A stretch of 64,000 bases of DNA from NCBI RefSeq assembly GCF_003364255.1, contig NZ_NXLR01000005.1, positions 1 through 64,000 on the forward strand, in the 5' to 3' direction. This document shows, one piece after another, positions 33,438 to 42,684 of this stretch; the stretch's first letter is position 1; each line of letters begins with the position of its first letter. Origin of the DNA: Helicobacter marmotae (GTDB lineage: Bacteria > Campylobacterota > Campylobacteria > Campylobacterales > Helicobacteraceae). The notes under the pieces were generated by a model. It saw only the letters and a list, made by a program, of their open reading frames with translations. It made no database searches and was not told where the DNA came from. The translations under genes were made by a program, and so were the position numbers.

Positions 33438-33469
33438 GGAGTATTCAAGGATAAATGTAAGGAGTTGTA

Positions 33470-33820
33470 ATGACTGGTGAGAGTATTTTAGATAAACAAC
33501 GTATCCATTCAGCCAAAGATATAGAGCTTGCTACTTATCTTGAAGATATGATGAAGAACTACACTGGGCTTTTAGATATGGAAGTTATTTTTAATGCTGA
33601 ACTTGGTAATACAAAAATCCCCTTAGGAGAGATTTTACGTTTTGAGAAAGGCTCTATTATCGATCTTGGTAAGCCCGCAGGAGAGAGCGTTGAGATTTTT
33701 ATTAATGGACGTGTGATTGGCAAGGGGGAGGTTATGGTATATGAACGTAATCTTGCTATTCGTATTAATGAAATACTTGATTCTAATGCGATTGTGTATT
33801 ACCTCACACGTGAAAGATAG
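33470..33820 (+). CDS. fliN: Flagellar motor switch protein FliN
   Basis: A 116-residue C-ring protein with the SpoA/FliN domain: LDMEVIFNAELGNTKIPLGEILRFEKGSIIDLGKPAGE, then VEIFINGRVIGKGEVMVYERNLAIRI. AAGGAG precedes the ATG. It lies between the CheX-like gene and fliO; H. pylori also has fliN beside nth. It contributes to switching and to docking of the export ATPase complex. Confidence 0.95.
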   Translation: MTGESILDKQRIHSAKDIELATYLEDMMKNYTGLLDMEVIFNAELGNTKIPLGEILRFEKGSIIDLGKPAGESVEIFINGRVIGKGEVMVYERNLAIRINEILDSNAIVYYLTRER

Positions 33821-33833
33821 GTAATGAATTTGC

Positions 33834-34727
33834 ATGAAAAGGTGTATTTTATGCTTATATCTGCTCGTTTGTTCGCTTTATGCGGATACAAAGGGCATTG
33901 ATATAGAGCTAAGAGAGAGGAGTGATGTTTTAGAAATACTCCTTAAGTTTGAAAACACTTATGACAAACCCCCCTATCTTACAAAGCAAGATGCCTACAA
34001 AGGCGTTATTTTCCCTGATTTACAGATGAGGGCATATAACAAGCAGTTTAAGAATTTTTTTATCAATGAAGTGCAGATTTTTAATATCCAAAACAATCTC
34101 TATGTGCTAGGAGTAGGCGATACGCAAAATATTGATGTATCTGTAAGTAAGGCGCCATATGCGATTAAAGTTACTTTTCAAAAGGCAACTCCAATACCAA
34201 ATGAGCTTGATACGCTTTTATCCACTGCCTATTCGCCAAAGCTCCCAGATGTGAGTATGCAGCCTAAAGCTACTCCATTGCAAAATGAGATTTTTAACTC
34301 ACCGCTTTCTTTTAAAGATGATATGGGGATTGATACATGGCGGTATATAGCTGTGCTTGTGGTAATGGCGCTTCTTGTGCTTATATTATGGGTGGTGAAA
34401 AGATATGTTGTGCATAAAAAGCAGTTTAGGGATTATTTTACTTCAATGGCGCAAAAAAGCGAGGTGTTTAATCCTACAAAAATTGAAGTTATTGCACAAA
34501 AAGTCCTTGATAGCAAACATAAGATTCTGACTTTAGAATCAAATGGCTATCGGTATTTAATACTCATTGGTGCTACAAGCACGACACTTATTGACCGCTA
34601 TCCTATCCCTCAAAATATCACCAAAGAAGAGCAATCACTCTTTAATGATCAATTTGCAAAGCTCTTAGAGCAAAAGCAAGAGCGACTCTCCAAATATCTC
34701 CACAATAACCACAATAGCAAAGAATGA
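33834..34727 (+). CDS. fliO: Flagellar biosynthesis protein FliO
   Basis: The 297-residue protein has a signal peptide (MKRCILCLYLLVCSLYA), a periplasmic domain of about 150 residues, one membrane segment near 178-195 (YIAVLVVMALLVLILWVV), and a cytoplasmic domain KIEVIAQKVLDSKHKILTLESNGYRYLILIGATS that fits FliO. FliO helps assemble the FliP core of the export gate. H. pylori FliO (HP0583, from memory) sits in the same place beside fliN. The large periplasmic part is unlike the short FliO of E. coli. Confidence 0.8.
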   Translation: MKRCILCLYLLVCSLYADTKGIDIELRERSDVLEILLKFENTYDKPPYLTKQDAYKGVIFPDLQMRAYNKQFKNFFINEVQIFNIQNNLYVLGVGDTQNIDVSVSKAPYAIKVTFQKATPIPNELDTLLSTAYSPKLPDVSMQPKATPLQNEIFNSPLSFKDDMGIDTWRYIAVLVVMALLVLILWVVKRYVVHKKQFRDYFTSMAQKSEVFNPTKIEVIAQKVLDSKHKILTLESNGYRYLILIGATSTTLIDRYPIPQNITKEEQSLFNDQFAKLLEQKQERLSKYLHNNHNSKE

Positions 34728-35464
34728 AACCCACTTCCCTCCCATTTCACTCATATTTGCCCTTATGGCTATTGCTTTCATTGTGCATCCATCTGCTCGT
34801 GTGTATCGTACTTTTTGTCCGCTTTGATTCTATGCAGTTTAAAAAAGGGACTTCAACTAACCCCTATATGAAAGTAGCGGGATTTCAGATTCTAGATGGC
34901 AATGGAGATATGCAAGCTGGAGGGGAGCAAGCTTCTAAGCCTAGCACTTCTGCTGCTAAAATGCAGGCAAATAAAGAGGCGAGAGAGAACTTTGATTTAA
35001 GCTCTTTGTCTCTTTATGAGGGCAAAGCAGCAGCAAATGGTTTAAATGGAGATTCCCAATCTCCAAGCCATTTGAAAGCTTTGGCTAAATTTCCTCGTGT
35101 AGATAGCATTGCAAGAAGAGATATTGAAGAGCTTTATGGAGAAGAGTTTGGGGATTATGGTCTAGCAGAGCAGGAGTTTTTAGTCAATAATCTAAGGGAT
35201 ATTGGGCGTATTACAAAACGTTATTTGCAATACCCTCCAAGCGCTGCCCGATTGGGGCAAGAGGGGGTGAGTGCAGTGGAGTTTTATCTCCACCCCAATG
35301 GCGACATTAGTGGTTTGAAAATCATTCTTTCATCACAATATTTGCTTTTAGACCGCAATAGTGAGCGCACTATTGAAATCGCTTACAAAGACTATCCGCA
35401 CCCAAGCACAAAGACAAAAATACGCATTTTTGTGAGCTATGGATTGTATTATTATGGATATTAA
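34724..35464 (+). CDS. TonB-like energy-transducing protein
   Basis: A 246-residue protein with an N-terminal membrane anchor (LPLWLLLSLCIHLLVCIVLFV), a linker of about 110 residues, and a TonB-type C-terminal domain (ITKRYLQYPPSAARLGQEGVSAVEFYLHPNGDISGLKII). The linker lacks the usual proline-rich repeats. Start overlaps the fliO stop (ATGA). No exbB/exbD pair or outer-membrane receptor is adjacent, so its partner is unknown. The position after fliO matches H. pylori HP0582 by recollection. Confidence 0.8.
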   Translation: MKPTSLPFHSYLPLWLLLSLCIHLLVCIVLFVRFDSMQFKKGTSTNPYMKVAGFQILDGNGDMQAGGEQASKPSTSAAKMQANKEARENFDLSSLSLYEGKAAANGLNGDSQSPSHLKALAKFPRVDSIARRDIEELYGEEFGDYGLAEQEFLVNNLRDIGRITKRYLQYPPSAARLGQEGVSAVEFYLHPNGDISGLKIILSSQYLLLDRNSERTIEIAYKDYPHPSTKTKIRIFVSYGLYYYGY

Positions 35465-35540
35465 GGCTTATGCACACCCCCTAACTTTATGCTATCAATT
35501 TTGTAAAAGGCAATTCACTCTCTAAGTCTCCCATATCGGG

Positions 35541-35710
35541 CTTATATTCAAAGGAAGTTAGTTTGTCATATCTCTAGTCTTGTGATAGTTGGGCTCTCTA
35601 TTAGAATCGCCAGCGACTTTTGCTCCTCTTGTCATCACGAACCACTGATAAGGGGTGAAGAATCTCTGTGGGAACTAGTGATTCTTGTGAAGATTTTTCG
35701 CACTAAGATA
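35541..35710. repeat. Palindromic repeat copies in the tonB-like-yciI gap
   Basis: The gap 35465-35750 holds worn repeats: TTTGTCATATCTCTAG, TTGTCATCACGAACC, GGTGAAGAATCTCTGTGGG, then ACTAGTGATTC and GAAGATTTTTCG. Nothing else was recognised apart from AT-rich ends. Confidence 0.7.
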
Positions 35711-35750
35711 TAATAAAGTTTCTAAATCCCTTTGAGATTCTATAAAAAGC

Positions 35751-36047
35751 TTAAGATTCTAAGAAATCTTTTAGAATCTCCGCATAAAGCACAGGCTCAA
35801 AGGGCATAATCTCATATTGAGCAACATTATGCTGCGTGAAGGGATCATTTTTAGCAAAGCTTTTGGCTGCATTTTCATCTACAAATTTGCCAATAATAAT
35901 GCCTCCGGTTTTAGGAATCCTTGGACCAGAAGCAAGTAGAAAGCCCGCCTCATAACCCTTTTTAAGATATGAGCGGTGCTCATTAAGATAAAGTGATACT
36001 TCCTCAAATGGTTTTGTGTAATGTACAAGGCATACAAAAAGCTGCAT
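35751..36047 (-). CDS. YciI-family protein
   Basis: A 98-residue protein of the YciI/YCII fold (ferredoxin-like). MQLFVCLVHYTKPFEEV, HRSYLKKGYEAGFLLASGPRIPKTGGIIIG and NDPFTQHNVAQYEIMPFEPV match the family, including the conserved H and D residues. The biological function of such proteins is mostly unknown. It follows thiC by 10 bases on the same strand. Confidence 0.85.
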   Translation of the reverse strand: MQLFVCLVHYTKPFEEVSLYLNEHRSYLKKGYEAGFLLASGPRIPKTGGIIIGKFVDENAAKSFAKNDPFTQHNVAQYEIMPFEPVLYAEILKDFLES

Positions 36048-36057
36048 ATTGTCTCCT

Positions 36058-37413
36058 TTATTGGGCTAGGGGTTGCTTATCTTTAGCATGGGCTTTAAAA
36101 ATATCTTGTGATATTTTATAGCTACAAAATTTAGGTCCGCACATAGAGCAAAACTCAGCGTCTTTAAACACTTCTTGCGGGAGGGCTTCATCATGGTATT
36201 CTCTTGCTCTATCTGGGTCTAATGCAAGCTCAAATTGTCTATTCCAATCAAAATGATACCTCGCATCACTCATTTCATCATCTCTATCTCTTGCCCCAAT
36301 GCGCCCTCGAGCTATATCAGCAGCATGTGCGGCGATCTTATAGGCTAAGATTCCTTCTCTTACATCTTTAGCATTAGGTAATCCTAAATGCTCCTTTGGT
36401 GTTACATAGCAGAGCATAGCCACGCCTTTCCATGCCGCTACACACGCACCAATGGCACTTGCGATATGGTCATAACCTGCAGCAATGTCTGTAACCAATG
36501 GTCCCAACACATAAAATGGCGCTTGATTGCAATATTGCTTTTGAAGCTCTACATTTCGCTCTATTTGATTAAGCGGGACATGCCCGGGTCCTTCAATCAT
36601 TACTTGCACATCAGCCTCCCATGCCCTCTGTGCAAGTTCGCCTAAGACTTTAAGCTCTGCAAATTGCGCTTCATCGCTTGCATCAGCTAGGCAGCCCGGA
36701 CGCAGTGAATCGCCCAAAGAGAGGGATACATCATATTTTTGGCAAATGTTTAGAATCTCATCAAAATGCTCATAGAATGGATTTTCTTTATGATAGTGCA
36801 TCATATAGCTCGCCATAAGGCTTCCTCCACGAGAGACAATGCCCATTTTGCGCTTTGCGACAAAAGGCATATGCGATAGGAGAAAGCCACAATGGATAGT
36901 GAAATAGCTTACTCCCTGCTTGGCTTGCTTTTCAAGCACGGAGAGCATGGTGTCAATATCAAGCTTTAATACATCATTATTCACATCATGGAGAATCTGA
37001 TACATAGGCACGGTGCCAATAGGCACACTTGAGGCTTGCACTATAGCTTCTCTAATCTTATCTAAATCCCCACCTGTGCTTAGATCCATAACGGTGTCTG
37101 CTCCATATTTGATTGAAGTTTTGAGTTTTTGCACTTCTTCATCAATGTCTTCTACGATTTGTGAAGAGCCGATATTGGCATTAATTTTTGTCCTTGTCGC
37201 TATGCCAATGCCCATAGGCTCAAGCTGAGTGTGGTTGATATTAGCGGGGATAATTAATCGCCCGCGTTTGATTTCATCACATATAAGACTAGGACTTAGG
37301 TTTTCAACATTGGCTACATACTCCATTTCTTGGGTGATAATGCCCTTTTTTGCATAATGGAGTTGTGTGCGAATGTTATCTTGTACTCTTTGTTGTACCC
37401 AGAGTGTTCTCAT
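36058..37413 (-). CDS. thiC: Phosphomethylpyrimidine synthase ThiC
   Basis: Radical-SAM-like enzyme that converts aminoimidazole ribotide to HMP phosphate for thiamine synthesis. The 451 residues include [21 protein letters not shown] and [11 protein letters not shown], the [10 protein letters not shown] region, [12 protein letters not shown], and the C-terminal cluster motif CSMCGPKFC (CX2CX4C). It is the shorter form without the N-terminal extension of E. coli ThiC. AAGGGGG precedes the ATG. No TPP riboswitch sequence (THI box) was found upstream; there is only a small inverted repeat at 37446-37470. Confidence 0.96.
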   Translation of the reverse strand: MRTLWVQQRVQDNIRTQLHYAKKGIITQEMEYVANVENLSPSLICDEIKRGRLIIPANINHTQLEPMGIGIATRTKINANIGSSQIVEDIDEEVQKLKTSIKYGADTVMDLSTGGDLDKIREAIVQASSVPIGTVPMYQILHDVNNDVLKLDIDTMLSVLEKQAKQGVSYFTIHCGFLLSHMPFVAKRKMGIVSRGGSLMASYMMHYHKENPFYEHFDEILNICQKYDVSLSLGDSLRPGCLADASDEAQFAELKVLGELAQRAWEADVQVMIEGPGHVPLNQIERNVELQKQYCNQAPFYVLGPLVTDIAAGYDHIASAIGACVAAWKGVAMLCYVTPKEHLGLPNAKDVREGILAYKIAAHAADIARGRIGARDRDDEMSDARYHFDWNRQFELALDPDRAREYHDEALPQEVFKDAEFCSMCGPKFCSYKISQDIFKAHAKDKQPLAQ

Positions 37414-37445
37414 AAGGTCCCCCTTAGATTTAGGTTTTTAAATTT

Positions 37446-37470
37446 ATTACGCTATCTAAACTTGCGTAAT
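37446..37470. other. Inverted repeat between thiC and ispDF
   Basis: ATTACGC and GCGTAAT, separated by 11 bases, lie 33 bases upstream of thiC and about 80 bases upstream of the ispDF promoter. It could be an operator or a small hairpin in the thiC leader. No known factor site was recognised. Confidence 0.3.
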
Positions 37471-37549
37471 ACACATAAAGTTATTGAATAAATTAAATAA
37501 TTATGGGAATTTAGGTAACAAATTTAGCTTATTTTTTGGTTTTTAGTGT

Positions 37550-37555
37550 TAAAAT
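37550..37555 (+). promoter_or_regulatory. Likely -10 box (TAAAAT) for ispDF
   Basis: GTTAAAAT preceded by a long T-rich stretch (ATTTTTTGGTTTTTAG), 50 bases before the ispDF ATG. This T-rich pattern fits Campylobacterota housekeeping promoters. Confidence 0.45.
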
Positions 37556-37604
37556 GGAATGTAAAGTTTATTGAATCTATGTTTTAAGGAATGGGTTTAG
37601 AGCT

Positions 37605-38819
37605 ATGGTAAGGCAGCTTGATATTACGCTTGTTATGCTAGCAGCAGGGAATTCTACGCGATTTTGCAAAGACTTTAAATGCAAAAAGCAATGGCTACGA
37701 GTAGATGATAAGCCTTTGTGGTATATAGCCACTTCTAATATTTTAAAACATTGCAGTGTGAAAAAGGTAATTCTTGTCGCTTCAAGGCAGGATTATACAT
37801 ATATGCGCAATAGCTTTGATTGGCAAATATGGGGGCGTGATGCTTTAGTAGTGTGCGGTGGGGACACACGTGCGCAGTCTTTAGCTAATGCTTTGGCACA
37901 TGTGAGCACATCTTATGTGCTTGTAAGTGATGTGGCGCGCTGGAATGTCGCAGATAATGTCATAGAAAATATGATAGAGCTTGCGACAAGAGATAAAAAT
38001 ATAGATTGTGTAGTGCCATTTTTAAAGGTTGCAGATACGAGCTTTTATGAGGGGAAGTATCTTAATAGAGAATCTCTAAAGCTTATCCAAACGCCGCAGT
38101 TAAGCAAGATTGAGGTTATTAGGGAGGCATTGGGGCATGGAGATTTTAGCGATGAGAGCTCAGCTATCACTGCTATGGGTGGGAAAGTCGCTTTTGTCGA
38201 GGGCAGTCATTTAATGAATAAGCTGACATATTGGAGTGATTTATCTTTGCATATTGCGAGCTTGCGTGCTCCTTCTGCAAAGGTTTTTATTGGAAGTGGC
38301 ATTGATGTGCATGAATTTGAAGATGGATTCAAATCTAATAAGCCTATGATACTTGGCGGCGTGCATATACCATCTAGCCTTGCTTTTAAAGCTCATAGCG
38401 ATGGTGATGTAGCTTTACACGCACTTTGTGATGCGATTTTAGGGGCTATTGGCGGAGGCGATATAGGAGAGTGGTTCCCCGATGATGATATGGCGTATAA
38501 AAATGCAGATTCAAAAATACTCTTAAAACATATTTATGATTTTGCTCAAAGTGTGGGGTATGAGATTTTTAATGTGGATTTAAGCATTATGGCACAGACC
38601 CCTAAACTTACGCCTTATAAGGCAGCAATGCGCAAATGTATAGCGGAGATTCTTCACATACCGCAAGCTTATATTAATATAAAAGCCACTACGACAGAGG
38701 GTTTAGGATTTATAGGACGTAAAGAAGGTATATGCGTTCAAGCACATGTGAGTATGGGCTTTATCAATTGGCATAAGTTTGTTTTACAAGGAGGCAAATA
38801 TGAAGAGAAACTACCATAA
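37605..38819 (+). CDS. ispDF: Bifunctional IspD/IspF (MEP pathway)
   Basis: A fusion of two MEP-pathway enzymes (404 residues). The N-terminal IspD cytidylyltransferase part has [22 protein letters not shown] and the VSDVAR and TPQL motifs. The C-terminal IspF cyclodiphosphate synthase part begins near residue 224, with [12 protein letters not shown], then the metal/substrate motif [18 protein letters not shown], and [16 protein letters not shown]. The fused form is known in Helicobacter and Campylobacter. In the fusion, IspD and IspF act before and after IspE. dxs of the same pathway is at 18274-20133. Confidence 0.96.
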   Translation: MVRQLDITLVMLAAGNSTRFCKDFKCKKQWLRVDDKPLWYIATSNILKHCSVKKVILVASRQDYTYMRNSFDWQIWGRDALVVCGGDTRAQSLANALAHVSTSYVLVSDVARWNVADNVIENMIELATRDKNIDCVVPFLKVADTSFYEGKYLNRESLKLIQTPQLSKIEVIREALGHGDFSDESSAITAMGGKVAFVEGSHLMNKLTYWSDLSLHIASLRAPSAKVFIGSGIDVHEFEDGFKSNKPMILGGVHIPSSLAFKAHSDGDVALHALCDAILGAIGGGDIGEWFPDDDMAYKNADSKILLKHIYDFAQSVGYEIFNVDLSIMAQTPKLTPYKAAMRKCIAEILHIPQAYINIKATTTEGLGFIGRKEGICVQAHVSMGFINWHKFVLQGGKYEEKLP

Positions 38820-38831
38820 AGAGGATTGTGT

Positions 38832-39737
38832 ATGAAAGTATTAATTATTGAAAATGAAATTTACTTGGCTCAAAGTATCGCAAATAAACTTAGCGACTCT
38901 CGTTTGGAATGCGTTATCGCCCACTCACTCAAAGAAGTGCAAAAAGACCATTATGATGTGATTTTGGCATCATTTGGCACGATTAATGAGGGCTACACAG
39001 AATTAAGTAAAACATACCCACAGGCAATTATTATTTTAATGATTGCTTATATCAATGATGATACCGTAATCAAGCCTTTGCGTAATGGTGTTACAGATTA
39101 TATTGTTAAGCCATTTATTGTCGATGAGCTTATTCGCAAGATTACACATTATAAAACCTATAGAGAGATTAATGAAGAAATTCGATTCTATAGGGATTAT
39201 TTTAATTTTATTGAACGTGAGCTGGGCACACCTGAACCATTTTTGTATAATCCACCTTTTGTGATTAAGACAAACACCCAACGAGGGGCGGATATTTATG
39301 CTATGCGATATGCAAGGGAAAAACATATTCATTTTCAATTTTATTCCCTTAAAGAAGACACATGGAAAAGTATCTTTCGCGTACCGCCTAAGAAAAATGA
39401 AGTGTATTACATTACCAATGTTGAAGAGCTAAAAAAAGGCGATAGAAAGGATTTTTTAGAGGCTATCTTAAAGTATAATGTGATTGCTTCTGTTGTCTCA
39501 AATGAAAAGATAGTGTTTCCGCAAGTGGTTGATATTTCTAATCAAACCACCACAATGGAGTTAGGCGGGGAGATTCTCTCTGTGAAAGAATATGAAAAAA
39601 TCATCATTAGCAAATATGAAAGCCGCTATCCGGATATAGAATTAGCCAAAAAGCTTGGAATGAGCCGTAAAAGCCTCTGGGAAAAGCGCAAGAAGTATGG
39701 CATTATGCGCAAAAATAGAAATACACCACAGACATAA
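38832..39737 (+). CDS. Atypical orphan response regulator, HP1021 type
   Basis: A 301-residue regulator like H. pylori HP1021. The N-terminal receiver-like domain keeps VLIIENE and the lysine loop YIVKPF. The phospho-acceptor aspartate is replaced: DVILASF has Ser47 where D is expected, so control by ordinary phosphorylation is unlikely. The C-terminal part ends in a Fis-type helix-turn-helix (DIELAKKLGMSRKSLWEKRKKYGI). HP1021 is known to regulate many genes, sense redox state through cysteines and bind oriC; transfer of those roles is inference. Only one cysteine (Cys27) is obvious here, so redox control may differ. ATG at 38832 has GAGGA upstream; the gene follows ispDF by 12 bases. Confidence 0.88.
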   Translation: MKVLIIENEIYLAQSIANKLSDSRLECVIAHSLKEVQKDHYDVILASFGTINEGYTELSKTYPQAIIILMIAYINDDTVIKPLRNGVTDYIVKPFIVDELIRKITHYKTYREINEEIRFYRDYFNFIERELGTPEPFLYNPPFVIKTNTQRGADIYAMRYAREKHIHFQFYSLKEDTWKSIFRVPPKKNEVYYITNVEELKKGDRKDFLEAILKYNVIASVVSNEKIVFPQVVDISNQTTTMELGGEILSVKEYEKIIISKYESRYPDIELAKKLGMSRKSLWEKRKKYGIMRKNRNTPQT

Positions 39738-39758
39738 AATATATCCATAAATACATCT

Positions 39759-40253
39759 ATGAAGAAACATAAACTAATTAAAGATTTGTTTTTGAGCCTT
39801 TTTTATACGGGGTATTCCCCTAAGGCTCCGGGGACTATGGGAAGTATCCTTGCTGTAATATTGGGGGCTCCTATCGTGTATTATTCGCAGGAGACTTTAT
39901 TTTTACTTAGTGTTTTTGTAGCCCTTGTAGCCATTAAGCATATTGATTTATATGAGGAGCGTACACATACGCATGATGATAAAACTATAGTGATTGATGA
40001 GCTTATTGGCGTGTGGCTTGCTATGTCAATTATAGGGTTTGGCTGGATTGAGTGCCTTATAGCCTTTGTGCTGTTTCGAATCTTTGATATTTATAAACCC
40101 TCACTGATTGGCAAAATTGATAGAGAATGTAAGGGTGGATTAGGTGTCGTGGGTGATGATGCCCTTGCGGGTGTATTAGCGGGTATTGTGGGCGTATTAT
40201 TGCTTATGGGTGTGGATAATTTTTTAGTTTTTAGTGGGTTGGAGGGAGAATAG
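39759..40253 (+). CDS. pgpA: Phosphatidylglycerophosphatase A
   Basis: Inner-membrane lipid phosphatase that makes phosphatidylglycerol. The 164 residues contain the family motifs GYSPKAPGTMGS, DDKTIVIDELIGVWLAM and RIFDIYKP, and hydrophobic segments including GVLAGIVGVLLLMGV. The ATG at 39759 follows the regulator gene by 21 bases. Its last 30 bases overlap the end of the convergent metallophosphoesterase gene. Confidence 0.92.
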   Translation: MKKHKLIKDLFLSLFYTGYSPKAPGTMGSILAVILGAPIVYYSQETLFLLSVFVALVAIKHIDLYEERTHTHDDKTIVIDELIGVWLAMSIIGFGWIECLIAFVLFRIFDIYKPSLIGKIDRECKGGLGVVGDDALAGVLAGIVGVLLLMGVDNFLVFSGLEGE

Positions 40254-41393
40254 AGTAATTTCTCGCTCGCTTCCTATGCGCATAGGTGGTCCCCAAAATC
40301 CGCTGCCTTGAGAGACATAGACTTTTGTTTGATGGGCGTTGTTTAGGGTATGGAGCCCTTTAATGTATGGTTGCTGCAAGAGCATAGCTAAAGAAAAGGG
40401 AAAAATCTGCCCCCCATGTGTATGCCCGCTTAATACTAAATCAACCTTATCATAGGGTGGTGCTTTGAGATAATCAATAATTTTAGGCTGATGAGCAAGT
40501 AAAATAGTGGGGAGTTGGGGATCAATCTGTGCAAATGTTTGGCTTATATCAGGCTCTAAATACCCCACACGCCAACCCATAAAATCAGCAATACCTGCAA
40601 TATTAATTATATCTTTGAATGTATAGCTTTGGTTGATTAATACATGAAAGCCTAATGATTGGAGTTTATTGATAATGTTTTCTATATCGTGGAAATATTC
40701 GTGATTCCCAAGCACGTAGAAAATGCCATTATTTGCTTGCAGATGTTGCAATTCATCAATGCTTTTTTCTACATTTTTTAACTCCGCATCGACAATATCC
40801 CCTGTAAGAACAACCATATCTGCCTTTAGGGCATTTGTCATTTCTACTATTTGTTTAATTTTGCTCTCTTCCATAAGACCGCCGATATGCACATCGCTTA
40901 GCACGGCTATATTTAAGGCTGTGCTAAGCCCTTTGATTTCTAGGGTATGATGTATGATAGCAGGCTTTTTGGTGCCATTATAAGTGCCATAGCAGAGCAT
41001 AAATACACTGATAAGAAAAATCCCCACTTTTGTCCTATGGCGCCAACGAGAGCGGGCAGATTTGGTAGGTAGAGTTATGATAATAAGCGAGCAGCATTGA
41101 TAAAGAAAGGCAGCCATTGTGAATAAAAATGCAATGCCTAAGCAAAGTGAGAGCAAGAAATATATCACTTGTGGGACATTGGCGCTATCGCGTAAGAAGA
41201 GATAAGCCATGCAGTTTATGGCATTAATGCAAGTAAAGAGCTTCCATATAAAGCGCACAAAAGGCTTAGTAGAGAGGGATTTAAGCAGGGCTTTGTAAAT
41301 GTAAATATGAAGAATAAGGAAAAGAAGAGAGCCCATAAAGGGAAAAATAGCATTTTGCATTTGAGCAAATTGTGGTATATCTTGCATATACAT
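40224..41393 (-). CDS. Membrane-anchored calcineurin-like metallophosphoesterase
   Basis: The 389-residue protein has about four N-terminal membrane segments (residues 10-145) and then a metallophosphoesterase domain. The metal-ligand motifs are in order: VLSDVHIGG, LTGDIVDAE, VLGNHEYFHD, LLAHQP and LSGHTHGGQIFP. This is the YkuE/YaeI-like layout; related enzymes act on lipid or nucleotide phosphoesters, and the substrate here is unknown. It is separate from the rplT operon by 119 bases and converges on pgpA. Confidence 0.9.
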   Translation of the reverse strand: MYMQDIPQFAQMQNAIFPFMGSLLFLILHIYIYKALLKSLSTKPFVRFIWKLFTCINAINCMAYLFLRDSANVPQVIYFLLSLCLGIAFLFTMAAFLYQCCSLIIITLPTKSARSRWRHRTKVGIFLISVFMLCYGTYNGTKKPAIIHHTLEIKGLSTALNIAVLSDVHIGGLMEESKIKQIVEMTNALKADMVVLTGDIVDAELKNVEKSIDELQHLQANNGIFYVLGNHEYFHDIENIINKLQSLGFHVLINQSYTFKDIINIAGIADFMGWRVGYLEPDISQTFAQIDPQLPTILLAHQPKIIDYLKAPPYDKVDLVLSGHTHGGQIFPFSLAMLLQQPYIKGLHTLNNAHQTKVYVSQGSGFWGPPMRIGSEREITLFSLQPTKN

Positions 41394-41497
41394 TCCTTTT
41401 TGGAGAGTGGTATCGATATAGATTTAAGAAAATTTGCTTTTAAAATGCTCTGAAATCTATATGTGAGGCAATATTGCTAGAAAATATCGACCCAAAT

Positions 41498-41527
41498 AAG
41501 ATTAAGGTGTGCTTACACCTTAATCTT
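41498..41527 (-). terminator. Perfect hairpin at the rplT stop codon
   Basis: AAGATTAAGGTGT and its exact complement, 13-bp arms with a 4-base loop, overlap the rplT stop codon (GTG TAA GCA). The downstream bases are ATTTGGG, so the T tail is short. It probably ends the secG-rplT transcript. The hairpin is symmetrical and could act on both strands. Confidence 0.65.
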
Positions 41528-41869
41528 GTCTTTGACACTTGCAACTATCGCATTAAAGGCATTTATGTCATTCATTGCCATATCTGCAAGAATTTTTCTA
41601 TCAAGGTCGATATTGGCACATTTTAGGGCATACATAAAACGTGAATAACTTATGCCATTGATTTTACATGCGGCATTAATACGGGTAATCCATAGCTGTC
41701 TAAAATTGCGCTTTTTTTGCTTCCTATCGCGGAAAGCATAGTACATACTGCGCTCAAGTTGCTCCTTTGCTTTTCTAAAATGCTTGCGTCTGCCGCTATA
41801 AAAACCTCGTGCAAGCTTTAGAATCTTCTTGTGTCTTCTTCTTCTAACAACGCCTGTTTTTACTCTCAT
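41513..41869 (-). CDS. rplT: 50S ribosomal protein L20
   Basis: A 118-residue ribosomal protein with the basic N-terminal [37 protein letters not shown] and [33 protein letters not shown], diagnostic for L20. It binds 23S rRNA early in assembly. It is the last gene of thrS-infC-rpmI-rplT; in E. coli L20 also represses its own operon, but no such leader structure was identified here. Confidence 0.98.
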   Translation of the reverse strand: MRVKTGVVRRRRHKKILKLARGFYSGRRKHFRKAKEQLERSMYYAFRDRKQKKRNFRQLWITRINAACKINGISYSRFMYALKCANIDLDRKILADMAMNDINAFNAIVASVKDKIKV

Positions 41870-41944
41870 TGTTTCTCCTTTACCTATATGAGGTGTAAGC
41901 TATTGCTTCTCTTGCCCATTGCATTAATGGGGAGCTAGATTCTC

Positions 41945-42139
41945 TTAAGCCATGCAAAGCAGGCTTTTTATAGAATCAACATTTGTGCTATGAACATATT
42001 TTGGTGCATTAAGGTTTGCCTTACGTTTGGGTGATTTTTTGGTCAAAATATGGCTTTTGAACGCACTGCCACGTTTAATGGCATTTTTTTTCAACTTAAA
42101 ACGTTTGGCTGCACCGCGATTTGTTTTCATCTTTGGCAT
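41945..42139 (-). CDS. rpmI: 50S ribosomal protein L35
   Basis: A 64-residue basic protein, [30 protein letters not shown] followed by [13 protein letters not shown], which is the L35 signature. It lies between infC and rplT, the standard order. The 75-base gap to rplT contains only a ribosome binding site (AAAGGAGAAAC) that I could recognise. Confidence 0.98.
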   Translation of the reverse strand: MPKMKTNRGAAKRFKLKKNAIKRGSAFKSHILTKKSPKRKANLNAPKYVHSTNVDSIKSLLCMA

Positions 42140-42159
42140 TATTTTCTCCTTTCGTAAGA

Positions 42160-42684
42160 TTAGTGTTTGTCTTTTTTCTTCTGCACATAAAGGACATTAA
42201 GGTATTTGCCCTCTAATTTGGGCTCCTTCTCTGCAGTGGCGATATTTTCAAGCATTGAGGCGACTTTATTAAGCGTATCCATACCTGCTTGGGGTATCGC
42301 AAGCTCTCGTTGTTTGAGAAAAACCTTAAAGCGGACATGCTTGCCAGATTCTAAAAACTCAATGGCATGCTTTACTTTATAATTGAGATCATTTTGGGCA
42401 ATCTGCGTGGAGAGCTTGATTTCTTTGATTTCAATTTGCTTTTGCTTCTTGCGTGCTTCTTTTTGCTTTTTTTCTGCTTGATAGCGGAATTTACCATAAT
42501 CCATAATTTTGCATACTGGTGGCTTGGCATTAGGCGAGATAAGCACTAAATCAAGCCCTGCTTTATTGGCAAGATGTAGTGCTTCTTGGGAAGAGATAAT
42601 ACCATACACCGTGCCATCATCGCCTATACAGCGAACTTCTTTAAAGTTTATTTCTTCATTCAGTAATGTTTCCTCTTTGCTCAA
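42160..42684 (-). CDS. infC: Translation initiation factor IF-3
   Basis: Prevents premature joining of ribosomal subunits and checks the initiator tRNA. The N-terminal domain ([46 protein letters not shown]) is followed by a lysine-rich linker and the C-terminal domain ([26 protein letters not shown]). The start is TTG at 42684, within a TTGA overlap with the thrS stop. A rare start codon is also a feature of E. coli infC (AUU), where IF-3 represses itself, so similar self-control is possible. Confidence 0.95.
   Translation of the reverse strand: MSKEETLLNEEINFKEVRCIGDDGTVYGIISSQEALHLANKAGLDLVLISPNAKPPVCKIMDYGKFRYQAEKKQKEARKKQKQIEIKEIKLSTQIAQNDLNYKVKHAIEFLESGKHVRFKVFLKQRELAIPQAGMDTLNKVASMLENIATAEKEPKLEGKYLNVLYVQKKKDKH

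Noticed and set aside
37414-37604. TPP riboswitch before thiC
   Set aside because: No CTGAGA or ACCTGAT-type conserved stretch is present on the thiC strand.
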